This document shows, piece after piece, positions 8,869 to 19,300 of a stretch of DNA of 52,993 nucleotides. Below the pieces are notes generated by a model that saw nothing but the letters and a program-made list of their open reading frames with translations, was not told the origin of the DNA and did not search any database. Where the stretch lies: IMG/VR virus record IMGVR_UViG_3300025083_000046, positions 1-52,993 of that record; one strand, 5' to 3'. How positions within the stretch are numbered: the stretch's first letter is position 1; each line of letters begins with the position of its first letter. Source of the stretch: a virus. Position numbers and translations under genes: made by a program.

Positions 8869-8875
8869 AACTTTA
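8868..8875 (+). promoter_or_regulatory. weak promoter-like element TAACTTTA overlapping the terminator T-tract
   Basis: TAACTTTA differs at one position from TAnnTTTG and begins at the last T of the terminator tract, 10 nt before the next ATG at 8886. It would restart transcription after the capsid terminator. The T-tract-plus-TAACTTT layout matches the other late promoters. Confidence 0.35.
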
Positions 8876-8885
8876 ATTAAATCAA

Positions 8886-9641
8886 ATGAAAAAAAAGAAC
8901 AACACACCAAAAGACATGATATTTGTCTTAAATCAAACAAACCCTCCATTGAGTTTTATGTTGAACTCTAGAAACTCTTCAAGTAATCCCCTTATGCATT
9001 GGGACGGTTCTCAGAATAGAGCCTTACGTTATGCAAAGAATCAAAAGTCTCCTTTTGAGGATGAGCAAGATGGCAATTTTATTTTAGAGCCTATTGTATT
9101 TGAAGATGGATCTTTGGTTGTTCCAAAGACTAATCCAGCGTTACAACAATTTTTAACCCTCCACCCAGGTTTTAATAAAATATTTAGTTTATTAGATCAT
9201 GAGAAGGAAGCTCAAGAAGATGTAGAGATATTAAACATGGAGGTAGATGCTTTAATAAAAGCAAAAGAATTAAGTCTAGACATGACGCTCACTATTGCTA
9301 GAGTTCAGTTAGGATTAGATGTTGATAAGATTAGTACTTCTGAAATCAAAAGAGATGTTTTAGTTTACGCTAGAAACTATCCAGAAGATTTCTTAATTGC
9401 TATTCAAGATCCAAACCTTTCTGTTCAGGATACTGTTGCTCGATGTTTTGACCAAACTATTCTTCGTTTAAGAAATAAGAATAGAGATGTTTTCATTAAC
9501 CTTCCTAACAACAAGACAAAGTTATTGACGCTTCCTATCGGAGAGGAAAAGAATTATGCTGTTGCGGCATTCTTAAAAACTGATGATGGATTGCCAACTT
9601 TAAAGATGTTAGAGAAACACTTAGAAAAAGAATACGCATAA
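8886..9641 (+). CDS. virion-module protein of unknown function (251 aa)
   Basis: It lies between the capsid terminator and the LamG cassette. The N-terminal third is extended and Asn/Ser-rich (LNSRNSSSNPLMHWDGSQNR). A short strand-rich piece with FEDGSLVVPKTNPALQQFL follows, and the rest is helical and charged (DHEKEAQEDVEILNMEVDAL). I recognise no enzyme motif, signal peptide or membrane span. Position after the capsid gene suggests a head decoration, head-tail joining or internal protein. A Lys/Asn-rich start after ATTAAATCAA is chosen as the first ATG. The assignment to the virion is inference. Confidence 0.65.
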   Translation: MKKKNNTPKDMIFVLNQTNPPLSFMLNSRNSSSNPLMHWDGSQNRALRYAKNQKSPFEDEQDGNFILEPIVFEDGSLVVPKTNPALQQFLTLHPGFNKIFSLLDHEKEAQEDVEILNMEVDALIKAKELSLDMTLTIARVQLGLDVDKISTSEIKRDVLVYARNYPEDFLIAIQDPNLSVQDTVARCFDQTILRLRNKNRDVFINLPNNKTKLLTLPIGEEKNYAVAAFLKTDDGLPTLKMLEKHLEKEYA

Positions 9642-9642
9642 T

Positions 9643-11784
9643 ATGTCAATGCAGATATCCATATCAAATGCTATAGGTGGTGGCGGAGGCACACAGGGTG
9701 GTGGTACTCCTCCATTCAGCAATGTAAATTCATTTTTATTTGATGGTGTAGACGAAAAGATGTTTTCAACTGCAAACTATACTGAGCTAAATGGTTCTAC
9801 AAATTTTAGCATTAGTTTTTGGATTAAACCAATAGGTACTAATAGTAATGGAGTATGGGAAATAGAAACACAAGGTAATAGTGAGAGATTAACTTGTCGG
9901 TATATAGGTAGTCAACAACGTATATATATTACATTTAGGTCACAAAGTTATTATTATGGTTCAGCCGTTAATTCAGTATTGTTGAATCAATGGTCACATA
10001 TAGTATATACTTATAATGCTTCATTATCAAGATATAACAGACCAGAAATATATGTAAATGGTGCATTATCTCAAGGCACAAATAGTGGTGTACCTTATGC
10101 TTCATCTAATTTTAATGGTACTTTAACTTTTGGTGATTCTGTTAGATATGCATATGGAAACAATTACATAGATGAATTTGCAGTATGGAATAGTACAACA
10201 TTAACTCAAACACAAGCAAACGAATTATATAATGGAGGTACTCCTTCAGACCTTAACAATATTGCTAGTGGTTTAGCACAACCGACAACTTGGTTTAGAA
10301 TGGGTGAAGAAGCAACTTGGAATGGCTTTACTTGGACAATGACAGATGTCAATGGAGGAACAGTTGTAAGAGCTGCAAATATGCAAGAATCAAGTAGAAC
10401 AACAGACGTACCACCTAATCCATTTTCAAATACTTTAAGCACATACTTTGACGGTGTTGATGACAGAGTAGAAATTAATAGAACATTAGGAAGTGGATAC
10501 GCAGAACTTTCTATTTCTACGTGGGTTAAGTATAATAATAATGTTGCTACTTCAAATAAATATCATCCAATAGTTGCAAAAATTGGACCTTCTTTTGGTA
10601 ATTCTTTTGCTCTGCAAAATTTGAGAAGTGGTGCCTCGTCTAATGGTGGAGAATTATATTTCAATGTACAGACACCTAACGGAAGTTTTACTGCTTTTAG
10701 TGGCGTAGTGCCATCTCAAAATGTTTGGTATAACATAGTAGGTACATACGATGGTTCTAACGTAAAGATTTATATTGACGGAGTATTAAAAGGAACGTTA
10801 AGTGCAAGTGGTAACATTAATAGTAATAATGAATTAATGATGCTAGGAGATGCAGGTTATGGAGGATATAGTTCCATTCTAAACGGAAACCTTGACGAAG
10901 TTAGTGTTTATAGCAGAGGTTTAACACAAAGTGAAGTGACTGACATATTTGGTCAAGGTGTTCCTTCAGACGTTTCATCTATTCCTAATATAGAGGCTTG
11001 GTTGCGTATGGGAGACGGAGATACTGCAAACACAATTAAGGACAATGTAGGTAGCAATAACGGAACAATGGTAAATATGAATGCAAGTAACTTTGTAACA
11101 GACGTACCAACATTTTCAAAAAAGAGCATAGCTTTAGATGGTGTGGATGACTATGTAAACTGTGGTACTAATTTGGCGTTATTAGGTAGCGCAACAACTT
11201 TTAGTGCTTGGATAAAGATGACAGATGCTACAAGTTTCAGAGTATTACACAAAGGTATCGCAGGAAATAGAGAATATGCTTTTGGCGTAGGAACAAGTGA
11301 TACTTTATTTCTTATTCTTTATAATGGTTCAACTAATTACATAGGAAAAGTAAGCACTTCAACAATGACATCATACCAAGGTCAATGGATTCATATATGT
11401 GCAACTTATGATGGTAGCACCAATGCAAGTGGAATCACATTATATGTTAATGGCTCTGTATTTAATTCAAATTCAATAAGTGGAGGTTCATACACAGCGC
11501 CAAGTGGTAACAGCAATGGTAATGTCTATATAGGTCGATATAATACTGAATACGCAGATGGAAACATAGATGAGGTCTCGGTTTTTAATTCAGAGTTATC
11601 ACAAAGTGACGTAACATCTATATACAACGGAGGAGTACCCAATGACATATCAAGTCTATCACCTCTGTCTTGGTGGAAATGTGGTGACGGTGATACGGCT
11701 CCGATTTTAAGTGACAATGGTTCAGCAAGTAATGACGGAACAATGACAAACTTTAGTGCATTTTCAACAGATGTGCCAACATAA
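9643..11784 (+). CDS. LamG/concanavalin-like virion protein with three lectin-type domains
   Basis: The 713-aa product has three copies of a LamG/pentraxin-like jelly-roll module (about residues 28-240, 260-475 and 490-713). Each starts with an FDGVDD/LDGVDDYV strand and contains an FSISFWIK or FSAWIKM strand. Each then has an IxxxYNxS/YDGS...YVNG hairpin and an IDEFAVWN/LDEVSVYS strand, ending near TDVP. Such domains bind glycans. In phages of Bacteroidetes they occur on head fibres and tail fibres, where they attach to cell-surface or mucus polysaccharide. The N-terminus has a Gly-rich linker (GGGGGTQGGGTPPFSN) that may join an anchor to the lectins. The same linker sequence reappears in the gene at 13220. 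Confidence 0.8.
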   Translation: MSMQISISNAIGGGGGTQGGGTPPFSNVNSFLFDGVDEKMFSTANYTELNGSTNFSISFWIKPIGTNSNGVWEIETQGNSERLTCRYIGSQQRIYITFRSQSYYYGSAVNSVLLNQWSHIVYTYNASLSRYNRPEIYVNGALSQGTNSGVPYASSNFNGTLTFGDSVRYAYGNNYIDEFAVWNSTTLTQTQANELYNGGTPSDLNNIASGLAQPTTWFRMGEEATWNGFTWTMTDVNGGTVVRAANMQESSRTTDVPPNPFSNTLSTYFDGVDDRVEINRTLGSGYAELSISTWVKYNNNVATSNKYHPIVAKIGPSFGNSFALQNLRSGASSNGGELYFNVQTPNGSFTAFSGVVPSQNVWYNIVGTYDGSNVKIYIDGVLKGTLSASGNINSNNELMMLGDAGYGGYSSILNGNLDEVSVYSRGLTQSEVTDIFGQGVPSDVSSIPNIEAWLRMGDGDTANTIKDNVGSNNGTMVNMNASNFVTDVPTFSKKSIALDGVDDYVNCGTNLALLGSATTFSAWIKMTDATSFRVLHKGIAGNREYAFGVGTSDTLFLILYNGSTNYIGKVSTSTMTSYQGQWIHICATYDGSTNASGITLYVNGSVFNSNSISGGSYTAPSGNSNGNVYIGRYNTEYADGNIDEVSVFNSELSQSDVTSIYNGGVPNDISSLSPLSWWKCGDGDTAPILSDNGSASNDGTMTNFSAFSTDVPT

Positions 11785-11799
11785 TAAACAAATAAAAAA

Positions 11800-12060
11800 A
11801 TGAGTACAAGAATAGCAGACACATACGCAATAATAAACATTGCAGATTTAGGAAACATTGATTTTTCACAAGTGGGTGAAACGGATGAGAACACAATCCG
11901 AAAGTCATTAGACGAAACACAATTCGTTTTAAAGTGGAATACAGAACCAAGCTTTATTGCTGACGGTACTGTAACGCCTTTACAAACTTTAACGCACGAT
12001 GAAGCTTTAGCGCTTATGGCTACCGCTGAATGGTCAGAGCCTATACCTGTAGAAGAGTAA
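11800..12060 (+). CDS. small fibre-cassette protein (86 aa), possible fibre accessory
   Basis: This acidic 86-aa protein sits between two LamG genes, 15 nt after one and 1 nt before the next. It contains TYAIINIADLGNIDFSQV, DETQFVLKWNTEP and LTHDEALALMATAEW. Small proteins of this type often accompany tail-fibre genes and may be assembly helpers or connector plugs, but I do not recognise a named family with confidence. Confidence 0.6.
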   Translation: MSTRIADTYAIINIADLGNIDFSQVGETDENTIRKSLDETQFVLKWNTEPSFIADGTVTPLQTLTHDEALALMATAEWSEPIPVEE

Positions 12061-12061
12061 G

Positions 12062-12775
12062 ATGTCGGGTAACTATCGTTCCATATTAAATGTTCAAGGC
12101 TCTGCCTTTAGCAATACAAAGAGCATACTATTAGACGGTGTTGATGACTATGTTGACTTAGGAAGCGGTTCAACGGTTGCCAATGGTGGTCAATTTACTT
12201 TGTCATTTTGGATAAAAGGAGGAACTGCACCTACAAGTGGGTATCCTTATTTATTTAGTGCTGATTATTATAATCAACATACTTTATGGTTAGTTAGAGG
12301 AAATGATATTCGGTGGGTTAATGTTAATAATGTTAATAGAATTGTAGCTGTTGGGGTATTAGATAATAGTTGGCACCATGTATTAATTATATGGAATCCA
12401 GATGGAGCAAATACTACAATACGTTGTTTCGTAGATGGAGCAAATGAAGTTAATGTATCTACAGATTGGAGATATGGAACAGGCGGTATATATAAAGGTG
12501 CTTTACAATATATTGGAAATAGAGCAGGTCAAAATTTAGGATTCAATGGGAATTTAGATGAGTTTGCAATATGGGATGATGACCAATCTGCAAATGTAAG
12601 TGCTATATATAATAGTGGACAAGTACACGATTTAAATGCTTTAAGTTCTCCTCCTGTTAATTGGTGGCGTTGTGGGGACGGAGACACGGCACCGACTCTA
12701 ACTGATAACGGTTCGGGAGGTAACAACGGAACAATGACAAACTTCAGTACCTTTTCAACTGACGTACCTACATAA
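12062..12775 (+). CDS. single-domain LamG/concanavalin-like virion protein
   Basis: The 237-aa product is one LamG-like module with a short N-terminal leader (MSGNYRSILNVQGSAFSN). It carries the family landmarks LLDGVDDYVDLGSG, FTLSFWIKGG, SWHHVLIIWNPDG, CFVDGANEV and LDEFAIWDDD and ends in FSTDVPT. It is a free-standing version of the domain found three times at 9643 and twice at 13220, which suggests gene duplication and shuffling. It starts 1 nt after the previous stop and probably forms part of the same fibre or head-decoration complex that binds surface sugars. Confidence 0.8.
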   Translation: MSGNYRSILNVQGSAFSNTKSILLDGVDDYVDLGSGSTVANGGQFTLSFWIKGGTAPTSGYPYLFSADYYNQHTLWLVRGNDIRWVNVNNVNRIVAVGVLDNSWHHVLIIWNPDGANTTIRCFVDGANEVNVSTDWRYGTGGIYKGALQYIGNRAGQNLGFNGNLDEFAIWDDDQSANVSAIYNSGQVHDLNALSSPPVNWWRCGDGDTAPTLTDNGSGGNNGTMTNFSTFSTDVPT

Positions 12776-12784
12776 ATAATTTAT

Positions 12785-12792
12785 TATCTTTG
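12785..12792 (+). promoter_or_regulatory. Bacteroidetes-type -7 element TATCTTTG inside the fibre cassette
   Basis: TATCTTTG matches TAnnTTTG exactly and lies 16 nt before the ATG at 12809, in a 33-nt A/T-rich gap. No clear -33 TTG is visible. It would give the genes from 12809 their own promoter. Confidence 0.55.
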
Positions 12793-12808
12793 TATAAAAC
12801 AAAACATT

Positions 12809-13219
12809 ATGGCAACAATACCAAATGACGAACAGTTTGTAGGAATATCAGCCTCGGAGGATTTAATCGAGAGAGGTTCAGCCCAAACCAATAGTGCAAG
12901 AACAATCTATACATATGCAGACCTAAAGGCAGGATCGCAGTCCGCTGTAGCCAATACTGGCGCAGTGATATCATTCACACAGAATGAAATATACAACACA
13001 TCATCATCGGCAGGGACAGGTAACATCACAAATGATTTGACTGACGCACAGTTGGGAATCGTACAGAAGATTTATCACCAAGAGGGTACAGAGCCTCAGA
13101 CACCTGCGGGATGGGTTCTTATGGGTTCGGGTACATATAGCACTACAGCTCTTAATGTAATCTATGCTGAGTGGTGTGGAGGAACGAGAGTTGAGTATTG
13201 GATTGTACAGCCTGCGTAG
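12809..13219 (+). CDS. fibre-cassette protein of unknown function (136 aa)
   Basis: The protein is beta-rich and Thr/Ser/Ala-rich, with little charge in the middle (TGAVISFTQNEIYNTSSSAG) and a C-terminus AEWCGGTRVEYWIVQPA. It has no signal peptide or enzyme motif. It is preceded by its own promoter element and followed without a gap by a two-domain LamG gene (TAGATG), so the two are probably co-translated. A structural adaptor or short fibre module is likely. Composition resembles the truncated protein at the left edge of the window, but I see no clear homology between them. Confidence 0.65.
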   Translation: MATIPNDEQFVGISASEDLIERGSAQTNSARTIYTYADLKAGSQSAVANTGAVISFTQNEIYNTSSSAGTGNITNDLTDAQLGIVQKIYHQEGTEPQTPAGWVLMGSGTYSTTALNVIYAEWCGGTRVEYWIVQPA

Positions 13220-14620
13220 ATGTCTAACCGCTACCGTTCCATACTATCATTGGGGAGTAGCACTCCTCCATTCAGCAATGTAAATTCATTTAGCTTTGAC
13301 GGAGTAGATGACTACTTTATAGTGCCTGACACAAGTGGTTTAAGTTTTGGTAATGGTACAACAGATTCGCCTTTTTCAATTAGTGCTTGGGTTAAAATTG
13401 GTCAAACAACTGCACAAGGTATTGTGACAAAATACGGTTCAAGTAGTAGAACAAGAGAATATACATTTTATACTACAGGCGGTAAATTAAGGTTATTGCT
13501 TTGGGGGAACGGAACAAACAATTTTGCAACAGGCACGACAACTTTTACTACTGACACTTGGTATCACGTTGCTTGTACTTATGATGGTAGGGGTGGCTCT
13601 ACCGCTTACAACGGAATTACTCTTTATATTAATGGTGTTGCGGAATCCGTAACAACAAGTGGTGGTTCATATACTGCAATGAGCAATACGAGCCAACCTC
13701 TTTATATCGGAAAGGAAAATGCAAAATTAATTGACGGCAACATAGACGAGACGGCTATTTTCACAACAGAGTTATCAGCAAGTGACATAAGCGCAATTTA
13801 TAACAACGGTGAACCGCAAAGCCTTGACGCATACTCACCATTTGTTTGGTTCAGAATGGGAGACAATGCAACTTGGAATGGATTCGCTTGGACAATGACA
13901 AGCGTAGGTACGGATACACGAACTGCAAGGTCTGCAAATATGGTAGAAGCCAATAGAACCACAGACGTACCACCTAATCCTTTTGTAAATACTTTGAGTA
14001 CATTATATGATGGTGTTGATGATAGAATTAATTTTGCAAGTACAATAACTTTTAGCGGAGAATTTAGTTTTAATTGGTGGATGAAACCGCAAGGATATGC
14101 AACAAACTCAAAAGCGTACATTTGGGGAAGATGGGGAAGTAATACAGATTTTTTAAAATTAAATAACAATAGTCAACTTGTACTACAAATAGGAGGCATA
14201 TCAAGGACTTTAAATAGAATTTTAGGCGGTGATACAATTGATTTAAATGTATGGAGTCAAATATGTTTAACAAGAGATTCATCAAACAACATTAAGGCAT
14301 ATGTAAATGGAAATTTATTTGCAAGTTCTTCAGCATCAACAACATTAAGAGTGCAAACTATAGGCAGAATAATAAACAATGGTTTTGGTTTTTTAGGAGC
14401 AATTGATGAGGTTTCGTTTTTTAATAGAGAATTAAACTCAAGTGAAATTACGACAATATACAACGGTGGTTTGCCATCAGATGTTTCAAGTATAAGCGGA
14501 ATTATTCATTGGTATAGATGCGGAGATGGAGATACGGCTACAACCATAACGGACAACATAGGAAGCAACAATGCAACAATGATAAACTTTACAACTTTTA
14601 GTACAGACGTACCAACATAA
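13220..14620 (+). CDS. LamG/concanavalin-like virion protein with two lectin-type domains
   Basis: The 466-aa product has two LamG-like modules (about residues 20-230 and 255-466). Landmarks are FSFDGVDDYFIV, FSISAWVKIGQ, WYHVACTYDG, LYINGVAE and IDETAIFTTE in the first, and LYDGVDDRINF, FSFNWWMKPQ, VNGNLFASS and IDEVSFFNRE in the second. The domain border carries TDVPPNPF as in the three-domain protein at 9643. The DNA at 13262-13291 is identical to 9706-9735, so the N-terminal linker was copied between genes. The role is probably glycan binding on the virion surface. Confidence 0.8.
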   Translation: MSNRYRSILSLGSSTPPFSNVNSFSFDGVDDYFIVPDTSGLSFGNGTTDSPFSISAWVKIGQTTAQGIVTKYGSSSRTREYTFYTTGGKLRLLLWGNGTNNFATGTTTFTTDTWYHVACTYDGRGGSTAYNGITLYINGVAESVTTSGGSYTAMSNTSQPLYIGKENAKLIDGNIDETAIFTTELSASDISAIYNNGEPQSLDAYSPFVWFRMGDNATWNGFAWTMTSVGTDTRTARSANMVEANRTTDVPPNPFVNTLSTLYDGVDDRINFASTITFSGEFSFNWWMKPQGYATNSKAYIWGRWGSNTDFLKLNNNSQLVLQIGGISRTLNRILGGDTIDLNVWSQICLTRDSSNNIKAYVNGNLFASSSASTTLRVQTIGRIINNGFGFLGAIDEVSFFNRELNSSEITTIYNGGLPSDVSSISGIIHWYRCGDGDTATTITDNIGSNNATMINFTTFSTDVPT

Positions 14621-14631
14621 ATAAACACCTC

Positions 14632-14651
14632 TTTTTTTTTGTTTATCTTTG
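14632..14651 (+). promoter_or_regulatory. late promoter: T9 tract followed by TATCTTTG
   Basis: T9 at 14632-14640, then GTT, then TATCTTTG at 14644-14651 (exact TAnnTTTG). The next ATG is at 14669. The layout matches 6201-6218 and 21884-21898. It would drive the connector/tail genes from 14669. Confidence 0.6.
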
Positions 14652-14668
14652 TGTAAAGAATACACGAG

Positions 14669-15400
14669 ATGATTAACTCAGTACGAAATACAGTTCTATC
14701 TATACTGAACAAAAATAATTACGGATATATTTCTCCTTCAGATTTTAACTTGTTTGCAAAACAAGCTCAGTTAGATATATTTGAGAACTATTTCTTTGAT
14801 TACAACTATCAGATACAAAAAGAGAATGCTAGACAATCAGGAACAGGTTACGCTGATCTCAAGCAGAATGATGAGGAAGTTATAGATTCTTTTTCAGTTA
14901 CTTCAAACCTAACAGTTGTAGCAGCAACAAATACATTCACTTTACCATCTGACTGGTATCTATTAAATAGCATATTCTATGATGCTCAAGCTACACCTGC
15001 TGTTCCCTTGAGACAGATGGAGAGAGTGTCTCAGAAGAAAATTAGATTGCTTTTGAATTCAAACATTACTGCTCCAAATACTTTTTATCCAGCGTATACT
15101 ATGGAGGGTAATTTATTGACAGCATATCCTACTACAATAAATACTCAAGATGATGTGGTGTGTCAGTATATAAGATATCCTAAAGATCCTAAGTGGACTT
15201 ATGCAGATGTTCCTACTGCAACTGGAGAGCCATTGTTTGATTCTACAGCAGCAGATTACCAAGACTTTGAGATTCCTGTTTCGGATGAACCTACGCTAGT
15301 AGTTAGAATACTAGAGTATGCCGGATTATCTATAAGAGAAAGTGACGTTGTAAACGTAGCGTCAAGTATGGACAATAGAGAAACTGCTTCAGAAAAATAA
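14669..15400 (+). CDS. head-tail connector or ring-type structural protein (putative)
   Basis: The 243-aa product is the first gene after the fibre cassette and is followed by a second structural gene 5 nt later. The N-terminal ~60 residues are helical (NTVLSILNKNNYGYISPSDF, LFAKQAQLDIFENYF). The middle is beta-rich with an FTLPSDWYLLNSIFYD segment and a YTMEGNLLTAYPTTI turn, then VCQYIRYPKDPKWTY. This helix-then-beta pattern recalls adaptor proteins of podovirus necks (T7 gp11 type) and ring proteins of crAss-like phages. I infer a head-completion or tail-adaptor role and have not confirmed homology. Confidence 0.65.
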   Translation: MINSVRNTVLSILNKNNYGYISPSDFNLFAKQAQLDIFENYFFDYNYQIQKENARQSGTGYADLKQNDEEVIDSFSVTSNLTVVAATNTFTLPSDWYLLNSIFYDAQATPAVPLRQMERVSQKKIRLLLNSNITAPNTFYPAYTMEGNLLTAYPTTINTQDDVVCQYIRYPKDPKWTYADVPTATGEPLFDSTAADYQDFEIPVSDEPTLVVRILEYAGLSIRESDVVNVASSMDNRETASEK

Positions 15401-15405
15401 TAATT

Positions 15406-16329
15406 ATGGCTTATATATCAGCATATCAATATTACGAGAATGGTGGAGCTGCACCTGAGAATGCCAACTGGGGTTCATATCAATACATATCTTTACAAGA
15501 CATTGTGAACAACTTCTTGTTGATGTACGATGGTAATAACTCTTTGGTAAATAACGAGGAGAGGTATAAAATATTGTTTCATGCTAAGAGAGCAGTTCAA
15601 GAATTAAACTACGATGCGTTTAAGGAGGTTAAAATTTTAGAGTTGGACGTATGCGACAACCTGCGTTTTATTCTTCCTCCTGACTACGTCAATTGGGTTC
15701 GAATATCTATGTACAAAGATAATGTGTTGATGCCTCTTACTGAAAATATTCAAACTAATTATAGCGATGCGTATCTTCAAGATAATAACTGTAGAATTTT
15801 ATTCGATCAGGATGGTAATGTTTTGAAGCCAGAGTATTCTAACTTAGATGTAGATAGAATCACAAAGCAAAAGAAGAGCATATACTTAAATGAGAACAGT
15901 CCATTTGATCAGACGCTAGGATATTGTTGTGATGGCTATTGGTATTTTGATTATGCAATCGGAGCGAGATATGGTCTCAACACAGAGACAGCAAACATCA
16001 ACCCTACCTTTAAGATTGACAATAAGGGTGGTGTCATAAACTTTAGTTCTGGTATGGCAGGAGAGTTATGCGTATTAGAATATGTTAGCGATGGTCTATA
16101 CAATGGAGATGATTCTCAGATTACAGTAAACAAGTTGTTTGAGAGTTATGTCTATGCATATATAAAGTATGAGATACTTACAAATAAGCTAGGTGTTCAG
16201 GAGTATGTGATAGCGCGAGCAAAGAAAGAAAAGACTGCGCTTCTTAGAAATGCTAAGATTAGAATCAGCAACATTCACCCAAGTAGATTATTAATGAACT
16301 TGCGTGGACAGAATAAGTGGATAAAATAA
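15406..16329 (+). CDS. connector or neck-type structural protein (putative)
   Basis: The 307-aa product is paired with the preceding connector-like gene and followed 1 nt later by the very large tail gene. It has a helical N-terminal region (QDIVNNFLLMYDGNNSLV, LFHAKRAVQELNYDAF), then NLRFILPPDYVNWVRISMYK. A Cys-containing middle (LGYCCDGYWYFDYAIG) and a C-terminal helical part with KLFESYVYAYIKYEILTNK follow. The LPPDYVNWVRIS segment is characteristic of a structural protein I associate with crAss-like and related Bacteroidetes podoviruses. A ring or neck role is inferred from gene order. Confidence 0.65.
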   Translation: MAYISAYQYYENGGAAPENANWGSYQYISLQDIVNNFLLMYDGNNSLVNNEERYKILFHAKRAVQELNYDAFKEVKILELDVCDNLRFILPPDYVNWVRISMYKDNVLMPLTENIQTNYSDAYLQDNNCRILFDQDGNVLKPEYSNLDVDRITKQKKSIYLNENSPFDQTLGYCCDGYWYFDYAIGARYGLNTETANINPTFKIDNKGGVINFSSGMAGELCVLEYVSDGLYNGDDSQITVNKLFESYVYAYIKYEILTNKLGVQEYVIARAKKEKTALLRNAKIRISNIHPSRLLMNLRGQNKWIK

Positions 16330-16330
16330 A

Positions 16331-19300
16331 ATGAAAATAGAAAGAAGTTTTGTTAGAGGTCGCATGAATAAAAGTGTTGACGAGAGACTCTTGCCTCAAG
16401 GTGAGTATGTTGACGCAATGAACATTCGACTAGGGTCTACAGAAGAAAGTGAAATAGGTGCAATTGAAAACGCTAGAGGTAATGAGCTTATTGCTGAGGT
16501 GCAATATCTAAACCAATCATTATCTTCTCAAGCAGTATGTTTAGGCTCTCTTGAAGATTCTGAGAACGAAACAATATATTGGTGTGTTCACGATCCTGCA
16601 AATGCACAAAGTACTACAACTGGTAAGGTAGATATAATTGTGTCATACAATACTTTAAATGATGCTCTTACATATCATGTGATATCTACTGATGATGGCG
16701 ATGGTGTAAACACTGCATTGAACTTTAGCACTACATATCGTGTAAATGCAATGACATTCATTGATGGTCTATTGTTTTTTACAGACAACAACAATCAGCC
16801 GATGCGAATCAATGTTGATCGTGTGTATAACGAGCCTAGTGTTAAAGACCTTTTAGTTATCGTTCAACCTCCTAATGAATCTCCAACCGTACAGTTACAA
16901 ACTGTTGCAGGTTTAGAGAATTACATGGACACTAGATTCATATCATTTGCATATAGGTATAAGTATAGAGATGGAGAGTACTCAGCGTTGTCTCAGTTCT
17001 CTGAGATAGCATTCGACCCAAAGCCATTTTCTTTAAGTGTTGATACTTATCAGAATGAGGGAATGGTTAATGAGTTTAATTCTGCATCTGTTTCTTTTAA
17101 TACCGGAGGAGAAAATGTAACTGGTATTGACCTTGTATTTAAACTTTCTAATCAATCGGTTGTAAATGTAATCGAGAAGTTTGATAAGTCAAGTCAAGGT
17201 TGGTTGGACAATCAGACTAAAACTAGAAACTTTACGAACAGAAAGATTTATACCACGCTAGGGACGAGTGAGATACTTAGAGTATTTGACAATGTGCCAA
17301 GAAAAGCACAGGCTCAGACTATAATGGGTAATCGCTTAATGTATGGTAATTATGTTGATGGATATGATGTGAAAGATTCTGATGGTAATGATTGTGACAT
17401 AGTATATAATACTGAGTTAGTAAGTGAAGATTTGACTCCTGTAGAACTAGGGGTTTCATTTGACCCTTTCGATTTTACTATAGACCCTGCTGTAACTAGA
17501 ACAGTTTCTGATGGTCAAATAGATATTGATTGTAGTGCAATTGCTTCAGGCTTAGAGCAAGGAGCAAGTCTTGATTTTACAATTAGAATAGTACATGATA
17601 GTTTTTCTGGATCGGGCGCACCTAGTACTACACAAGCTCCTTTTACAATTACATTCTCAGTAGTATTAGACCAACCATATGCAAGTATTGCAAATCTTGT
17701 TTCAAGCGCAGTTTTTACTGAAGCCTTACAAGGAATTACTTTCCCTACAGACCTAACTCAATGCGGCACTACTGCTCAAGGGTTTTCTACTACCGATCAA
17801 TTTAACTGTACAATACAAGCTCCTTTAGACCCTTCTATTACTTGGAACAAAGACATGAGTAGTCCGACTGCTACGATTGGTGTTCCTATTACAGCTATTG
17901 CTTATAATACAAATACAATTAGAATCACACTAATTGCAATGAGGTATGTAGATGCAGCAACTCCTGGAGTGTATTTATATGAATACTTTGGTTCATCTGG
18001 TGCTGGTGCAACATTTAGTACGTCTGCAAATAAAAGAAGTCTTCATAGTGATAGAGATTATGAAGTAGGCATTGTTTATATGGATGATTTTAATCGTTCA
18101 ACTACAGCATTAGTAAGTACAAACAACACAGTGTTTGTGCCACCTGGAGAGTCTACAAGTAAAAATAGTATAAAGGTTACTATCCCTCCTAATCAAAAAC
18201 CTCCATCATGGGCAACGAGGTATAAGTTTGTGGTCAAACCTTCTAGTATTGACTATGAGGTTATATATAGTGATTTGTTTTTTATAGACCCTGCTGATAG
18301 TGCAACATATGTAAAGTTAGAGGGGGACAATCAAACTAAAGCTGCTAAAGGTGATAGGCTTAGAGTTAAAAGGGATACCGATGGAGCATTGAGTCAGCGT
18401 ATAGAAACAGTAATATTAGAGTTACAGTCTCAACCTGCAAATTTTATTTCTGACAATGTTGATGGTGATGGAGATAATATTTCAGAGCCAGGTGGCTTAT
18501 ATATGAAAATTAAACCTAATGGTTATAATACTCAGTATGACCCTAATAGTTTTCTTGGTGGCAGTACGGTAACTAATAGTTCGGACGTTCCTAACTCTTT
18601 AGGGATTCCGCCTTCTAATAGACCTAACTATATGCCTACCGTAAATTATTTATGTTCAATACCTAACCCTAATTTTGATTCTGTTGCTGGGCCATCATTG
18701 ACAAACCTTCCCTTTTTGCCTTGGACTATTCCAGCTAATAGTAGAGTGGTGTTTGACATAACCTTTAAAAGAGAAAGAAGGGGTAATGCTTGTGACCAGT
18801 ATATTTATAGGTTTCAAAAAGAAATTACTGCTTCAGAAGATTATTCAAGTTTGTACGATTTTGTAATAGGTCAAAATGTAAATTTTGATAGTGGGGAAAA
18901 TGATCCTAATAATGGTGAAAGCCCTAATCAAAATGTTTTTGATCCTAACATTGTGCAGTTACCTTTTGATATATCTACATCTCCAGGTATGCCTATAGGC
19001 CCAGCCGCTACTCCCGATGCTCCTGCTCCCATAACAGGAACAAATCAATACGGGTTTGTGGGTAGTGATGTAGATTGGACAGGTAGTGGTGGAAGTTCTT
19101 CTGCTGATTATTATGCTGGTAAACAATTCTTTCAAATAAGAAGTGGAATGCAGCCTTGTGATAGTGCAACAATTTTTAACAAGCCTAGACAATCTATTCT
19201 TAGCGCATCCGTTAGAGTATTTACTTCTGAGAACTTGTTGATATTTGAAACAATTCCAGTTGAAAGTGATGCAAATATATACTATGAAGGCAGTGATAGT

